DNA of 35,227 nt from positions 1 through 35,227 of the forward strand of contig JAOAIA010000005.1 of assembly GCA_026414955.1 (NCBI GenBank), written 5' to 3'. The stretch is from Candidatus Bipolaricaulota bacterium (GTDB lineage: Bacteria; Bipolaricaulota; Bipolaricaulia; RBG-16-55-9; DRXL01). Both the position numbers and the translations under genes were made by a program. This document shows, piece after piece, positions 18,420 through 27,291 of this stretch. The notes under the pieces were generated by a model. It made no database searches. It saw nothing but the letters and a program-made list of their open reading frames with translations, and had not been told where the DNA came from. The first letter of the stretch is position 1, and each line of letters opens with the position of its first letter.

Positions 18420-20015
18420 TTATCTGCGGCTGATCATACAAACCCCTGGCCCTGTGATGATCTCAAAGCTTCCCGCAGTGTCTTGGACAGTTACGATAGT
18501 ATTGCGAAAACGCCCAAGTACCAATTCAGGGAATTCCCCGATGAGGATCACCCTTCCCGTCTCATTGTGCGCTTGGGTGCAGATGATCGTCTCGGAGTCA
18601 TCGCCGGCATCGCCAGCCCGCACAATGAACGTATCGTTCCCGCCACCACCAATGAGAACATCTGAATCTAAGCCACCATCAATGATATCGTTGCCGGTGC
18701 CACCGTCGAGGGTATCACTGCCATCGTTGCCCCGCAGCATATCGTTGCCAGAACCGCCGTACAGCTCGTCATCGTCCGCTCCACCAAGGAGAACATCCCG
18801 GCCAGAGCCGCCTTGCAACAAGTCATCCCCCTTGTTGCCCTCGAGATGATCGTTGCCAGTGCCCCCGTCAATGACATCATTGTCATCCTCACCATAGAGG
18901 GTGTCGTTCCCCGATTCGCCGTAGATGGTGTCATCACCTTTTCTCCCGTAGATAGTATCCCGGCCGGTAGCGCGCCAGCCGCCAAAACTGTCATCCCCGT
19001 AGATTTGGTCATCGTCATCACTGCCTATAATGAAGTCGTTGCCACACCGCGATGACGAACAGGCATTAGGCCCATCATCAGATATGCCGTTGCCGTCACC
19101 ACGAATGACCGACTCTTCGCATCTCTGAATGATATTGTCTTGCGAAGTTCCTTCACACCCCTCGGGAGGGAGAGTAGGGCGTGCCGTAAACGTGGCCGTG
19201 ACGGACTTGTTGGCGTCCATAGTGACTGTGCAGGTGCCCCGACCACCGCAAGCTCCACTCCAGCCTCTGAAAGTTGAGCCGGAGTCCGCAGTAGCTGTCA
19301 AAGTGACGGTAGTGGGAGGAGTAGTGGCAGCATAGCTCGCTGTGCACGCAGTGCCGCAATTGATCTTTCCGTCATTGCTGGTTACGGTGCCGCTGCCGGT
19401 GCCAGCTTTGGTCACGGTGAGAGTAAAGGCTCGCGTGAAAGTTGCGGTGACTGACTTGTCAGCATCCATAATGACCTCGCAGGTAGTAGCCGTGCCCGTG
19501 CAAGCCCCGCTCCAGCCGGTGAAGATCGAGCCGGAGTCTGCCGTGGCCGTTAGCCTGACTCTCGTGCCTGAGGCGTAGCTCTCTGAGCAGTCTGTGCCGC
19601 AATTGATCCCCGCCGGACTACTTGTGACCGTGCCGCTCCCTGTACCGGCCTTCGTCACTGTGAGCGTGAACGTGGGGACAAGCGTAAAGGTCGCGGTGAC
19701 TGACTTGTTAGCATTCATAACGACCGTACAGGTAAGGGCTGTACCGCTGCAGTCTCCGCCCCAACCCCCGAAGGTTGACCCTGGACTGGGTGTCGCCGTC
19801 AGCGTCACTGTGGTATTGAGGGAGAATTGGGCCGAGCAGGCGGTGCCACAGTTGATCCCCGCGGGGCTGCTAGTGACTGTGCCACTTCCTGTGCCGGTCT
19901 TCGTCACCGTCAGCGTAACGAGCACTTGAGAGACCACTGAGCTAGTGTTGAGCAAGAGAGCCAGTGCCGTACATCCAACCAGTACCCAGAGCCTCCTCCA
20001 ATATCTAGCTGCCAT
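18420..20015 (-). CDS. Secreted protein with three GTGSGTVTSSPAGINCG modules and RTX calcium-binding nonapeptide repeats
   Basis: Signal peptide; three ~80-aa tandem modules (LTVTK.GTGSGTVTS..G.INCGT.C...F.GWSG.C.G...C.V.MDA.KSVTATFT); GNDTLYGEDDNDVIDGGTGNDHLEGNKGDD RTX repeats. Confidence 0.88.
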   Translation of the reverse strand: MAARYWRRLWVLVGCTALALLLNTSSVVSQVLVTLTVTKTGTGSGTVTSSPAGINCGTACSAQFSLNTTVTLTATPSPGSTFGGWGGDCSGTALTCTVVMNANKSVTATFTLVPTFTLTVTKAGTGSGTVTSSPAGINCGTDCSESYASGTRVRLTATADSGSIFTGWSGACTGTATTCEVIMDADKSVTATFTRAFTLTVTKAGTGSGTVTSNDGKINCGTACTASYAATTPPTTVTLTATADSGSTFRGWSGACGGRGTCTVTMDANKSVTATFTARPTLPPEGCEGTSQDNIIQRCEESVIRGDGNGISDDGPNACSSSRCGNDFIIGSDDDDQIYGDDSFGGWRATGRDTIYGRKGDDTIYGESGNDTLYGEDDNDVIDGGTGNDHLEGNKGDDLLQGGSGRDVLLGGADDDELYGGSGNDMLRGNDGSDTLDGGTGNDIIDGGLDSDVLIGGGGNDTFIVRAGDAGDDSETIICTQAHNETGRVILIGEFPELVLGRFRNTIVTVQDTAGSFEIITGPGVCMISRR

Positions 20016-20149
20016 AAGACCTCCTTCTCTGTGGAAGGCTGCTCTTCACTATGCAAAATTATAGTCAAACGCTCCAACTTTGTGAAGTCAGATCGCTCAC
20101 GAAGCATTATATCGGCTGTGATCCCCTAGAACGGTAATACATATCACCG

Positions 20150-20566
20150 TTAACGTTTTCTCCGACCACGCTCTCGCAAGGCGCGACGCACACGCCTCTT
20201 AAGGGCTGTTTTCTCACCCTGCTTCGCCCTTGGAGAGCCAGCTTTCTGAGCGCGAGCCTTCCTGGACACGATCAGTTCGTGACTATCGGACGGGCGCGCC
20301 CGCCCAATCGAAAGTGCTCCTACCGGCAATCTCCCAACTACCCCAACGACACACTCGCGCCCGTTGGTCTGCATACAAATTAAATACTCAGTCTGAAAGT
20401 CTGGATGCGCCAAAAGCCCTGCGATGACCGTCGGCTCATAGCTGGAAACCCATATACGCCGATCCCCTGCGGTGAAGTGCAACGCCGTCTCGTTCTCGCG
20501 GGGATCGGCGGTGGGATCGGCGCAGATCGGCTCTCCCCGGTAGCGTTTGCGCGTCTTGTAGATCAC
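20150..20566 (-). CDS. Hypothetical protein with basic C-terminal tail
   Basis: 138 aa, C-term KQGEKTALKRRVRRALRERGRRKR; coding status based on ORF and composition only. Confidence 0.45.
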   Translation of the reverse strand: MIYKTRKRYRGEPICADPTADPRENETALHFTAGDRRIWVSSYEPTVIAGLLAHPDFQTEYLICMQTNGRECVVGVVGRLPVGALSIGRARPSDSHELIVSRKARAQKAGSPRAKQGEKTALKRRVRRALRERGRRKR

Positions 20567-20640
20567 TCGAGATCGTCCCTTTCACTCCCATGGCAATATT
20601 ACCCCAAAATCATAAAGACGCAAATCTGAAGTCGAAGTTT

Positions 20641-20711
20641 GAATCACGGAAAGCACAGAAGAAGCCACGGATGACACGGAAACGACTTTCATTCCGTGCT
20701 TTCCGTGATTC
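20641..20711. repeat. CACGGAA palindromic repeat, copy C
   Basis: gaatcacggaaagcacagaagaagccacggatgacacggaaacgactttcattccgtgctttccgtgattc. Confidence 0.92.
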
Positions 20712-20760
20712 TAAGATCTCCCTTGCTCAAGCTATCCGCATTTGCTAAAGTAAAAAGCGT

Positions 20761-22035
20761 ATGCAACTGACACGACGCGCGTTCCTTCGTGCGGCTGCTG
20801 GGACAATCTACACGCTGACAATAAGCTGGGCTGCGCAAGCACAGGCCCAGACGCCCCCAAGCGATTGGCCCATGTTCCGCCGCGATCTCTTGCACACGGG
20901 GAGAGCTACCAAAACGGGCAAGATCACGGCTCCCAAGGAACGCTGGAGCGCCTTCACGCGCGGCTTGGTCGAGTCGTCTGCTGCCGTGGGGGATATAGAC
21001 GGCGACGGCATCGTAGAAGTCGTCGTCGGCTCGTATGACGGCACGCTCTATGCGTATCATGGGCGCACTGGGGTTCTCAAATGGCGCTATGACACGAGAG
21101 ACTGGGTCTACTCTTCCCCAGCAGTTGCCGACGCCGATGGCGATGGCCGACTCGAAGTGGCCATCGGCTCTCAAGATAAGAGCTTTGCGCTTCTGGACGG
21201 GCGCACCGGGCGCCCCAAATGGACGTTTCTCACCGAAGACGGCATTCTCTCTTCGCCCGCGATTGCCGACGTTGACGGCGACGGCAAGCCCGAGGTGATT
21301 GTTGGTTCAGAGCGCGTCTATGCGTTCGACGGGCGCAGCGGCTCAGTGAGATGGAGATTCCTCCCCGAATTTCCCGCGCGCTCCTCGCCCGCTATCGCAG
21401 ATATTGACGGCGACGGCAAGCCTGAAGTCGTCATCGGTTCTTTAGACGGAAAACTCTACGCGCTCGATGGACGGACGGGGACAGCGAAATGGGCTTTTAA
21501 CACCGGCGGCCCCGTCGAATCATCCCCAGCAATCAGCGACCTCGATGGCGACGGCAGGCTCGAAGTCGCCGTTGGCTCCAGCAAGCGTGGCGTCTTCTGT
21601 ATAGATGGGCGCACGGGACGACAGCGCTGGTTCTTTGAAGCAAGTCGCGAGCGCATCCCCTCGTCCCCAGCCATTGGCGACCTCGACGGCGACGGCAAGC
21701 TCGAAGTCGCCATCGGAACTAACGATCACAGAGTGCTCTCCCTGGCGGGCGCAGACGGAAAATTGAAATGGAGCTTTCTCACCAACGATCTGGTCGAGTC
21801 CTCCCCAGCGATTGCTGACATAGACAGCGACGGCAGACTCGAAGTTTTGATCGGCTCACACGACGGGAATCTCTATTGCTTAGATGGGCGCAGGGGCGTG
21901 CGCAAGTGGGCCTATCGCCCGCGCGCAGCAGCCCAATTCTTCGCGTCGCCGACGCTGGCTGATCTCGACGGCGACGGGCTTTTAGAGATTATTATCGGGA
22001 ACAACAACAGCGGGCTTTACGTCTTGGGTAGCTGA
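20761..22035 (+). CDS. Secreted PQQ/FG-GAP-like beta-propeller protein
   Basis: Tat-like TRRAFLRAAAG; about eight repeats of VESSPAIADIDGDGKLEVAIGS.DG.LYALDGRTG..KW.F. Confidence 0.9.
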   Translation: MQLTRRAFLRAAAGTIYTLTISWAAQAQAQTPPSDWPMFRRDLLHTGRATKTGKITAPKERWSAFTRGLVESSAAVGDIDGDGIVEVVVGSYDGTLYAYHGRTGVLKWRYDTRDWVYSSPAVADADGDGRLEVAIGSQDKSFALLDGRTGRPKWTFLTEDGILSSPAIADVDGDGKPEVIVGSERVYAFDGRSGSVRWRFLPEFPARSSPAIADIDGDGKPEVVIGSLDGKLYALDGRTGTAKWAFNTGGPVESSPAISDLDGDGRLEVAVGSSKRGVFCIDGRTGRQRWFFEASRERIPSSPAIGDLDGDGKLEVAIGTNDHRVLSLAGADGKLKWSFLTNDLVESSPAIADIDSDGRLEVLIGSHDGNLYCLDGRRGVRKWAYRPRAAAQFFASPTLADLDGDGLLEIIIGNNNSGLYVLGS

Positions 22036-22487
22036 GGGCGCTCAACCCTAATGCGTCGCATCTGATTGGGCAAGAGTTCTATAGACACGCGCCAGCACCC
22101 CCAAGGCAGCAGCTTCTCCGTCTTCTCCCCCCACTCGATCACGGTGATCCCCGGGGAACGAACGGTATCTTCAAAGCCGATCTCGCGCAGCTCATCTAAA
22201 TTTTTGATTCTATACGCATCGAAGTGATAGAGCGAGATCCTTCCGTGATACTCGTGCATGAGCACGAACGTCGGCGAGCGCACTGGCTCAGTGATCCCCA
22301 GCCCCTGCGCCAATCCCTGTACAAACGTCGTCTTGCCGACCCCAAGCTCGCCGATGAGCAAGACGCAATCGCCGGGTTGGAGTTCTGAGACGAGCTGCGC
22401 GGCAAACCGGCGCGTCTCATCAGCGTTTGTCGAGACAAACTCCCCTCCCTGTGATGTCGGGAGGGGGCCGGGGGTGAGGTCAGGCAT
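22017..22487 (-). CDS. tsaE: tRNA threonylcarbamoyladenosine biosynthesis protein TsaE (YjeE)
   Basis: Walker A GELGVGKTTFVQGLAQGLGI; SPTFVLMHEY; LYHFDAYRI; IEWGEK. Confidence 0.92.
   Translation of the reverse strand: MPDLTPGPLPTSQGGEFVSTNADETRRFAAQLVSELQPGDCVLLIGELGVGKTTFVQGLAQGLGITEPVRSPTFVLMHEYHGRISLYHFDAYRIKNLDELREIGFEDTVRSPGITVIEWGEKTEKLLPWGCWRVSIELLPNQMRRIRVERPQLPKT
22441..22483. repeat. CTCACCCCCGGCCCCCTCCC palindromic repeat at the tsaE 5' end
   Basis: Minus strand tgacctcacccccggccccctcccgacatcacagggagggga; encodes DLTPGPLPTSQGG directly after the start codon. Confidence 0.75.
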
Positions 22488-22969
22488 TATGCGTGCTTAT
22501 CGGCAACACACGACGCCGCGTAGGAGTCGGGCTTGGTCTTGACAGGGAAGCCGCTGGCTATGATCATCCCCACGACCTCGTCAATGAGTTCTCTGGTGCG
22601 CCCGTTGCGCCCCACGTCCACGTGGATCTCCAAGTTATAATCGAGCAGGGTGCGCCGCTCCAGCTCCTCCATCAGATCTTTGGCTAATTCGAAGCTGAGC
22701 AACGCTTCCCGATAGATCTTCTGGCGCAATGTATAGATATTGCGCTCGCGAATGCGCCTCCAAAAATATCTTCCGCCCTTGCCCACCCGATGGATGATCA
22801 CTGCTGTGACGAAGTCCATCTCGCCGGGGCTGGAGTGCGAATCGCTGCCCACCACGATCTCGTAGCGCGTCTGGGGGTCTTCCTCCATGATGCGCACGAT
22901 CTCGTCTATGACTTGGTCGAAGTCGAGCTTGCCCATCGTGGGGCTGTAGAACCGCGCTGTCTTGAACAT
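22487..22969 (-). CDS. YkuK/DUF458 family protein (RNase H-like)
   Basis: FYSPTMGKLDFDQVIDEIVRIMEEDPQTRYEIVVGSDSHSS; 1-nt stop/start overlap (TAATG) with tsaE. Confidence 0.8.
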   Translation of the reverse strand: MFKTARFYSPTMGKLDFDQVIDEIVRIMEEDPQTRYEIVVGSDSHSSPGEMDFVTAVIIHRVGKGGRYFWRRIRERNIYTLRQKIYREALLSFELAKDLMEELERRTLLDYNLEIHVDVGRNGRTRELIDEVVGMIIASGFPVKTKPDSYAASCVADKHA

Positions 22970-22995
22970 ACTGTCAGTCAGTCCTCCACAACGCT

Positions 22996-23001
22996 ATTAT
23001 A
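22996..23001 (-). promoter_or_regulatory. -10 box TATAAT for the DUF458-tsaE operon
   Basis: Minus strand GTGACATCGTGCCCAAGAATTTAGTATAAT (GTGACA-N18-TATAAT), followed by GGAGG before the ATG at 22969. Confidence 0.5.
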
Positions 23002-23019
23002 CTAAATTCTTGGGCACGA

Positions 23020-23510
23020 TGTCACCCGGAGCGGAGCGAAGGGTCTGGATTGAGGCGCGTTCTGAGGGGAAGGAGAGGCAGGGAGGGAAGGCGGGAGGGG
23101 TTGATCCCGCCTTCCCGGGGAATGAGGTTAGCAACCACCGGCCATAGGAGCGCCCCGGAGGAGGGTGCCCCTACGACCGCAGAAAGAACCCAGGTTTCCC
23201 TCGCCCGTGGGGACTCGAACCCCGGCCAAGTCCAGACTGGGGAAAAATCCGCGCCGAAGGAGGTTGGCAGGAGCGACGCGGCAAAACCCTGGTCTGTCGG
23301 GCCGTAAACCCGTGACCTTGGCTGGCACCATGCCACGGACTCTGCTCTGTCGGTTCTTCCTGTGAGCGATCATCGCTCGTGAGTTTACCCCCTCTCCCGC
23401 AGGAGCGAAAGGACCCCCGTCTACCCCTGCGTGAGATTTCGTCAGGTCTATGAGTATCCGGTGTCCCTGGGATCACCGGACAGGCTTCCCAGATAGTATA
23501 AACAAGCGAG
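23020..23510 (-). ncRNA. Candidate structured non-coding RNA region, class unknown (strand tentative)
   Basis: About 0.5 kb without a convincing ORF; several stems including a perfect 12-bp stem at 23085-23116 and a T-arm-like GGGGTTCGAGTCCCC on the minus strand; TATACT-like box at the minus-strand 5' side. Confidence 0.3.
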
Positions 23511-23555
23511 GGTCCAAAAGAGATGACTCCGACGTGAAAATCCCGTGAAAGCCTT

Positions 23556-23987
23556 CTACGTCGGCGGGAGCTCCGAGACCTCCCAGTAGTCCAGCACTGT
23601 ATTGATAACTTTGATGAACTCCGTGGTGCTGGGGGGCTTCGGGATATACCCGCTCGCCCCGGAGTTATAAGCTTTGACAATGTCCTCCTCGCGCTTGGAG
23701 ACCGTGAGCACGATCACGGGGATTCTCTTGAGATGTGGGTCTTGGCGGATTTGCGCCAGGACGTCATGGCCGCTGAGCTTGGGCAGATTCAGGTCTAAGA
23801 AGATCAGATCGGGCCGGGGGGCATCGGCGAACTTCCCCTTCTTGCGCAGAAAGTCGAGCGCCTCCTGCCCGTCCTGCACCACAAACAGATCGCTCTGCAC
23901 GTTGCCCTTCTTCAGCGACCGCTCCGCGATCTTCACGTCGTCGGGGTTGTCCTCGACCAAGAGTATCTTGAGTTTTCTGTTGCGCAT
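23556..23987 (-). CDS. Response regulator, single REC domain
   Basis: KILLVEDNPDDVKIAERSL; PDLIFLDLNLPKLSGHDVL; VIVLTVSK; GASGYIPKP. Confidence 0.93.
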   Translation of the reverse strand: MRNRKLKILLVEDNPDDVKIAERSLKKGNVQSDLFVVQDGQEALDFLRKKGKFADAPRPDLIFLDLNLPKLSGHDVLAQIRQDPHLKRIPVIVLTVSKREEDIVKAYNSGASGYIPKPPSTTEFIKVINTVLDYWEVSELPPT

Positions 23988-23995
23988 AGCTCACC

Positions 23996-25801
23996 TCAGT
24001 TTGCTCCTTGCATCGCCAGGACGACGGCTTCGCGCGCGCCGTTGGTGCTTGGCTCTCGCCCAGAAAACCTGGGATTGGGCAGGGTGAAGTAGAACGTGCT
24101 CCCCTCGCCAACTTTGGATTCGACCCAGATCTTCCCCCCGTACTCTTCGACGATGCGCTTGCAGATGGCCAGCCCCGCCCCGGTGCTCTCGTAGTCGTCC
24201 CCGCGCGGGTTGAGCCGCTCAAACAGCTCGAAGACTTTCTCTAAATATTGCTCTTCGATGCCGATGCCGTTGTCGCGCACGAAGAACTTATAGAACTCCC
24301 CTTGTTGTGTCCATCCGATCTCGATGCGCTTTTCGGGCTTATCGTTATACTTAATCGCGTTGGAGATGAGATTCCCAAAGAGTTCGACCATGCGCGTCCT
24401 ATTGGCGACAATGATGGGCATGGTCTTGGGCAACTGCAGCGAGACGTTCTCTAATCGCGATTTCATGTCTTCTTTGATCTGTTCAAAAACTTCGCTGAGA
24501 TAGACTTTCTCTAACGTCTCTTGCCGTGTCCCAATGCTGCTCAATCTTAAGAGATCGTCAATGAGGTTGCGCATCCGCAAGCTCGATCTGTTGATTCTCT
24601 GCAGATAGTCCCGCGCGTCGTCGTCGAGCTTATCGGCGTAATCTTCAAGCAGATACTGGCTGAACGCGGCCATCGTCCGTAATGGCTCTTTGAGGTCGTG
24701 GGAGACGACGTGGGTGAACTCTTCTAATTGGCGATTCTTCTCTTCCAAGCGTTTGGTCTTCTCGTGCAGGCTCTGCTCCAGGCGTCGCTTCTCCGTGACG
24801 TCAATGAAGTGATCAATCCGCCCGCCCTTGTAGCGTTCTGTAGAGACGGGGATGCTGCGATATTCTAATATGCGCTCAGTCCCGTTGGTCTGCACGGTGA
24901 AGAAGAACGGCTCCGACGCGCCGGTGACGACCCGCTCAAAATCCTCGGGCTGTGTCAAGGCCCGCTTGGCCCTTATGAGTGCGCGGCGCACTTCTCGGCC
25001 GACCATCTCATCTCGGTCGAGATCGAAAAATTTCTCTAACGTGCAATTGGCCCAGATGACCCGTTGATCTTTATCCAAGAGCAGAATCCCGGTATCGAGC
25101 GTGTCAATGGCGTCTTCGATGAGATAGCGATAGCGTGCTTGGGCCTCGCGGACTTTGTTTTCTAACTCCGCCAGGGCCGTCAGATCGCGCATCTCCAGCA
25201 CCAAGCGCGCCTGGCGCGTCTGGTCTAAACGCACGATCTTCAGCTCGACGGGGATCACTTCCTTGCGTTGGGAGATCGTGCGCAGTTTTGTCGGGCCGGC
25301 CTCGCCGCGCAGCGCCGCGCGATGCAACTCCTCGCGAAAGCGCACTTGATCGTCAGGATGAATAAACTCCCAGACGCGCCGCGGAGAGCCGAACGCTTCG
25401 ACAGCACGGTCATTGCTCTCCCACACTTGCCCCTCGGCATCTATAATGCTCGTCATGTTGAGCGAGCGCTTGAAGATCTGGTGCTCTTCTGGTCTTCTTC
25501 TCTTATGAGGCAGGGAGGGATTCTTGAGCCGATGCCACAGCCCCACCCCTCCTGCGACTGTGAAATAGCAGACCCCGGCAACGACGAGCATCTTGTCGGG
25601 GACAAAGGGAACGGAACAGAGCAGACTCGCGACGGCACTGCACACCCCTCCTAGAAGCCCGAAGAACCAACTACTGAGAAGCACGGGCAGGCCCAGCATC
25701 GTCAGCACCTCAACCCCCTGATAGTCCCTCAGCCCCAATAAGAAAAAGACCGCCGCGGCATACAGAACGAGGATCACCGCTACACGTATGAACCCGCTCA
25801 T
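23996..25801 (-). CDS. PAS-domain sensor histidine kinase
   Basis: HisKA FTHVVSHDLKEPLRTMAAFSQYLLEDY; HATPase NLISNAIKYN, VRDNGIGIE, GAGLAICKRIVEEYGGKIWVES; N-terminal TM helices. Start may be 25801 (MSGFIRV) or 25882. Confidence 0.92.
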   Translation of the reverse strand: MSGFIRVAVILVLYAAAVFFLLGLRDYQGVEVLTMLGLPVLLSSWFFGLLGGVCSAVASLLCSVPFVPDKMLVVAGVCYFTVAGGVGLWHRLKNPSLPHKRRRPEEHQIFKRSLNMTSIIDAEGQVWESNDRAVEAFGSPRRVWEFIHPDDQVRFREELHRAALRGEAGPTKLRTISQRKEVIPVELKIVRLDQTRQARLVLEMRDLTALAELENKVREAQARYRYLIEDAIDTLDTGILLLDKDQRVIWANCTLEKFFDLDRDEMVGREVRRALIRAKRALTQPEDFERVVTGASEPFFFTVQTNGTERILEYRSIPVSTERYKGGRIDHFIDVTEKRRLEQSLHEKTKRLEEKNRQLEEFTHVVSHDLKEPLRTMAAFSQYLLEDYADKLDDDARDYLQRINRSSLRMRNLIDDLLRLSSIGTRQETLEKVYLSEVFEQIKEDMKSRLENVSLQLPKTMPIIVANRTRMVELFGNLISNAIKYNDKPEKRIEIGWTQQGEFYKFFVRDNGIGIEEQYLEKVFELFERLNPRGDDYESTGAGLAICKRIVEEYGGKIWVESKVGEGSTFYFTLPNPRFSGREPSTNGAREAVVLAMQGAN

Positions 25802-25898
25802 GGTCTGGTATGGGGCGCGATCCCCTTGTGTGAGTCTACTTCCCAAGGGGCATCCCCAAAAGGACATCTGTCCCTTCCCCAAGCGAAGGTTGACCCAG

Positions 25899-26585
25899 TT
25901 AGATAATTAAATTATCGCTCAGGCGGAAGGGGAATGGCTCGGCCATCGCTTCGAGAGACTTCTGGTCGAGCACGGTGACCTTGCGGTCGTCAACGGCGAT
26001 GACGCCGCGCTCTTCCAGTTCTCCAAGAGTGCGAATGGCCGTCTTGGAGCTGACCCCGGCCATCTCCGCCAGCTCGGTGCGCGACAGCTCGATCCCGCTC
26101 TCACCGAGCTTGAGAATAATCCGAGCGAGCCGCTCTTTCGAGCCGTTGTAGCTGCGTTCGGCCAGCTTGCACTGAAACGCCTTGAGCTCCTCGCTGAGCT
26201 TCTCGAAGAGCCGGAACGTGACCGGGGGATGGCGCGTGAGGAAATCAAAGAAGTCCCCGCGCTCGATGAACCCCACGACCCCCTTGTTGAGCGTCTTGGC
26301 ATAGGCGATGTGCACGCCCTTGTCGAAGAGCGTCGTCTCGCCGATGATCTCGCCGGGGCCGACCAATTTCAGAATTTGCTTCTTGCCGCCGAGCGTGCGC
26401 TTGACCAGCTTGACTTGCCCCTCAAAGATCAGATAGAAGCCGAACGCCGGTGCCCCTTCTTGGAAGATGATCTCGCCGCGCCCGTACTTGATCTTGCGGA
26501 CCTTGCTCTCCAACTCGCTCAGGTCTTTGGGGCCAAGGTCGGAAAAGATCTTGAAATCCTTGAGTTCAACCATCCCTCTCACCAC
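25899..26585 (-). CDS. Crp/Fnr family transcriptional regulator
   Basis: cNMP-binding fold IFQEGAPAFGFYLIFEGQVKLVK...GPGEIIGETTLF; HTH SRTELAEMAGVSSKTAIRTLGELEERGVI. Confidence 0.9.
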   Translation of the reverse strand: MVRGMVELKDFKIFSDLGPKDLSELESKVRKIKYGRGEIIFQEGAPAFGFYLIFEGQVKLVKRTLGGKKQILKLVGPGEIIGETTLFDKGVHIAYAKTLNKGVVGFIERGDFFDFLTRHPPVTFRLFEKLSEELKAFQCKLAERSYNGSKERLARIILKLGESGIELSRTELAEMAGVSSKTAIRTLGELEERGVIAVDDRKVTVLDQKSLEAMAEPFPFRLSDNLII

Positions 26586-26674
26586 CCTCAGTTACTGTGT
26601 ATTCGTGCGCATGGCGTTGAAAACCCTTTCCCGTTTCGAGGGTGCTCTCATTATAAGCGAGCCCCCCGCGCTCG

Positions 26675-27157
26675 TCAATGCCCCGGTGCCCCTGCTTCGA
26701 CTTCGATAGGAGCTGCCCCTACGGCCGCCTCTTCTTTGGCGACCGAGAGCACGATGCTCGTGTTCGTCCGCTCGATGGCCGGATGGCTCAGGAGCCTCTT
26801 GATCTCGGCATTCATGCTCTCTTGGTCGCGGAACTTGCCGATCACTAAGATGTCGAACTCCCCGGTGATCTCGTAGACGTGTGTCAAGTGCTCATCGTTC
26901 TGCTGAAGCTCAGCGACGAGCTTGGGGATCTGGTTGCCGCGCGCTTTGATGAGTGTCACCGTGGTGATGGGGTAGCCGAGCTTGGCGTAGTCCACCAACG
27001 CTTTATACCCGCGGATCACCCCTTGCGACTCCAGCTCGCGCAGCCGATGCCCCACGGTCGTCGTGGAGACACGGAGTTGCCGGGCCAACTCCCGCAGTTT
27101 CGCTCGCCCATCCCTCTGGAGATACTCGACAATGCGCCGATCCAAATCTTTGTACAT
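26675..27157 (-). CDS. Lrp/AsnC family transcriptional regulator
   Basis: DRRIVEYLQRDGRAKLRELARQLRVSTTTVGHRLRELESQGVIRGYKALVD; RAM-like ITGEFDILVIGKFRD. Confidence 0.93.
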   Translation of the reverse strand: MYKDLDRRIVEYLQRDGRAKLRELARQLRVSTTTVGHRLRELESQGVIRGYKALVDYAKLGYPITTVTLIKARGNQIPKLVAELQQNDEHLTHVYEITGEFDILVIGKFRDQESMNAEIKRLLSHPAIERTNTSIVLSVAKEEAAVGAAPIEVEAGAPGH

Positions 27158-27248
27158 AGGGCCCTACCGCCGCCTCCGGCAGAGGGGACGGACTCCATTA
27201 CCCCAGATTCTATCACCTTGAGGCCCCCTCGTGCAACCTGGAGGCACC

Positions 27249-27277
27249 TTGACGCCATGCGCCGCTCGTGTTATGAT
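27249..27277 (+). promoter_or_regulatory. Sigma70-type promoter of panB
   Basis: TTGACG-N17-TATGAT, 14 nt before the ATG at 27292. Confidence 0.7.
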
Positions 27278-27291
27278 CTGAACGATTCTCT

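Noticed and set aside
18283-18849. ORF on + strand, 188 aa
   Set aside because: Begins in repeat copy B and is antisense to the RTX gene; no coherent protein character.
19129-19929. Plus-strand ORFs opposite the RTX gene (68-111 aa)
   Set aside because: Antisense readings of the tandem Cys modules; repetitive low-complexity translation explained by the minus-strand gene.
18264-20711. CRISPR array interpretation of the CACGGAA repeats
   Set aside because: Copies are dispersed, palindromic, of variable length, and separated by genes, not by uniform spacers; no cas genes.
20761-22035. Tandem DNA repeats in the beta-propeller gene as a separate repeat element
   Set aside because: Explained by repeated protein blades (DGDGKLEVAIGS...LDGRTG).
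23205-23226. tRNA gene suggested by GGGGTTCGAGTCCCC on the minus strand
   Set aside because: No matching acceptor strand, anticodon arm or D-arm at appropriate distance, and no CCA; only the T-arm-like hairpin is present.
23171-23680. 169-aa minus-strand ORF overlapping the response regulator
   Set aside because: Arg/Ser/Pro-rich out-of-frame reading that runs through the structured non-coding region; the REC frame is clearly the coding one.
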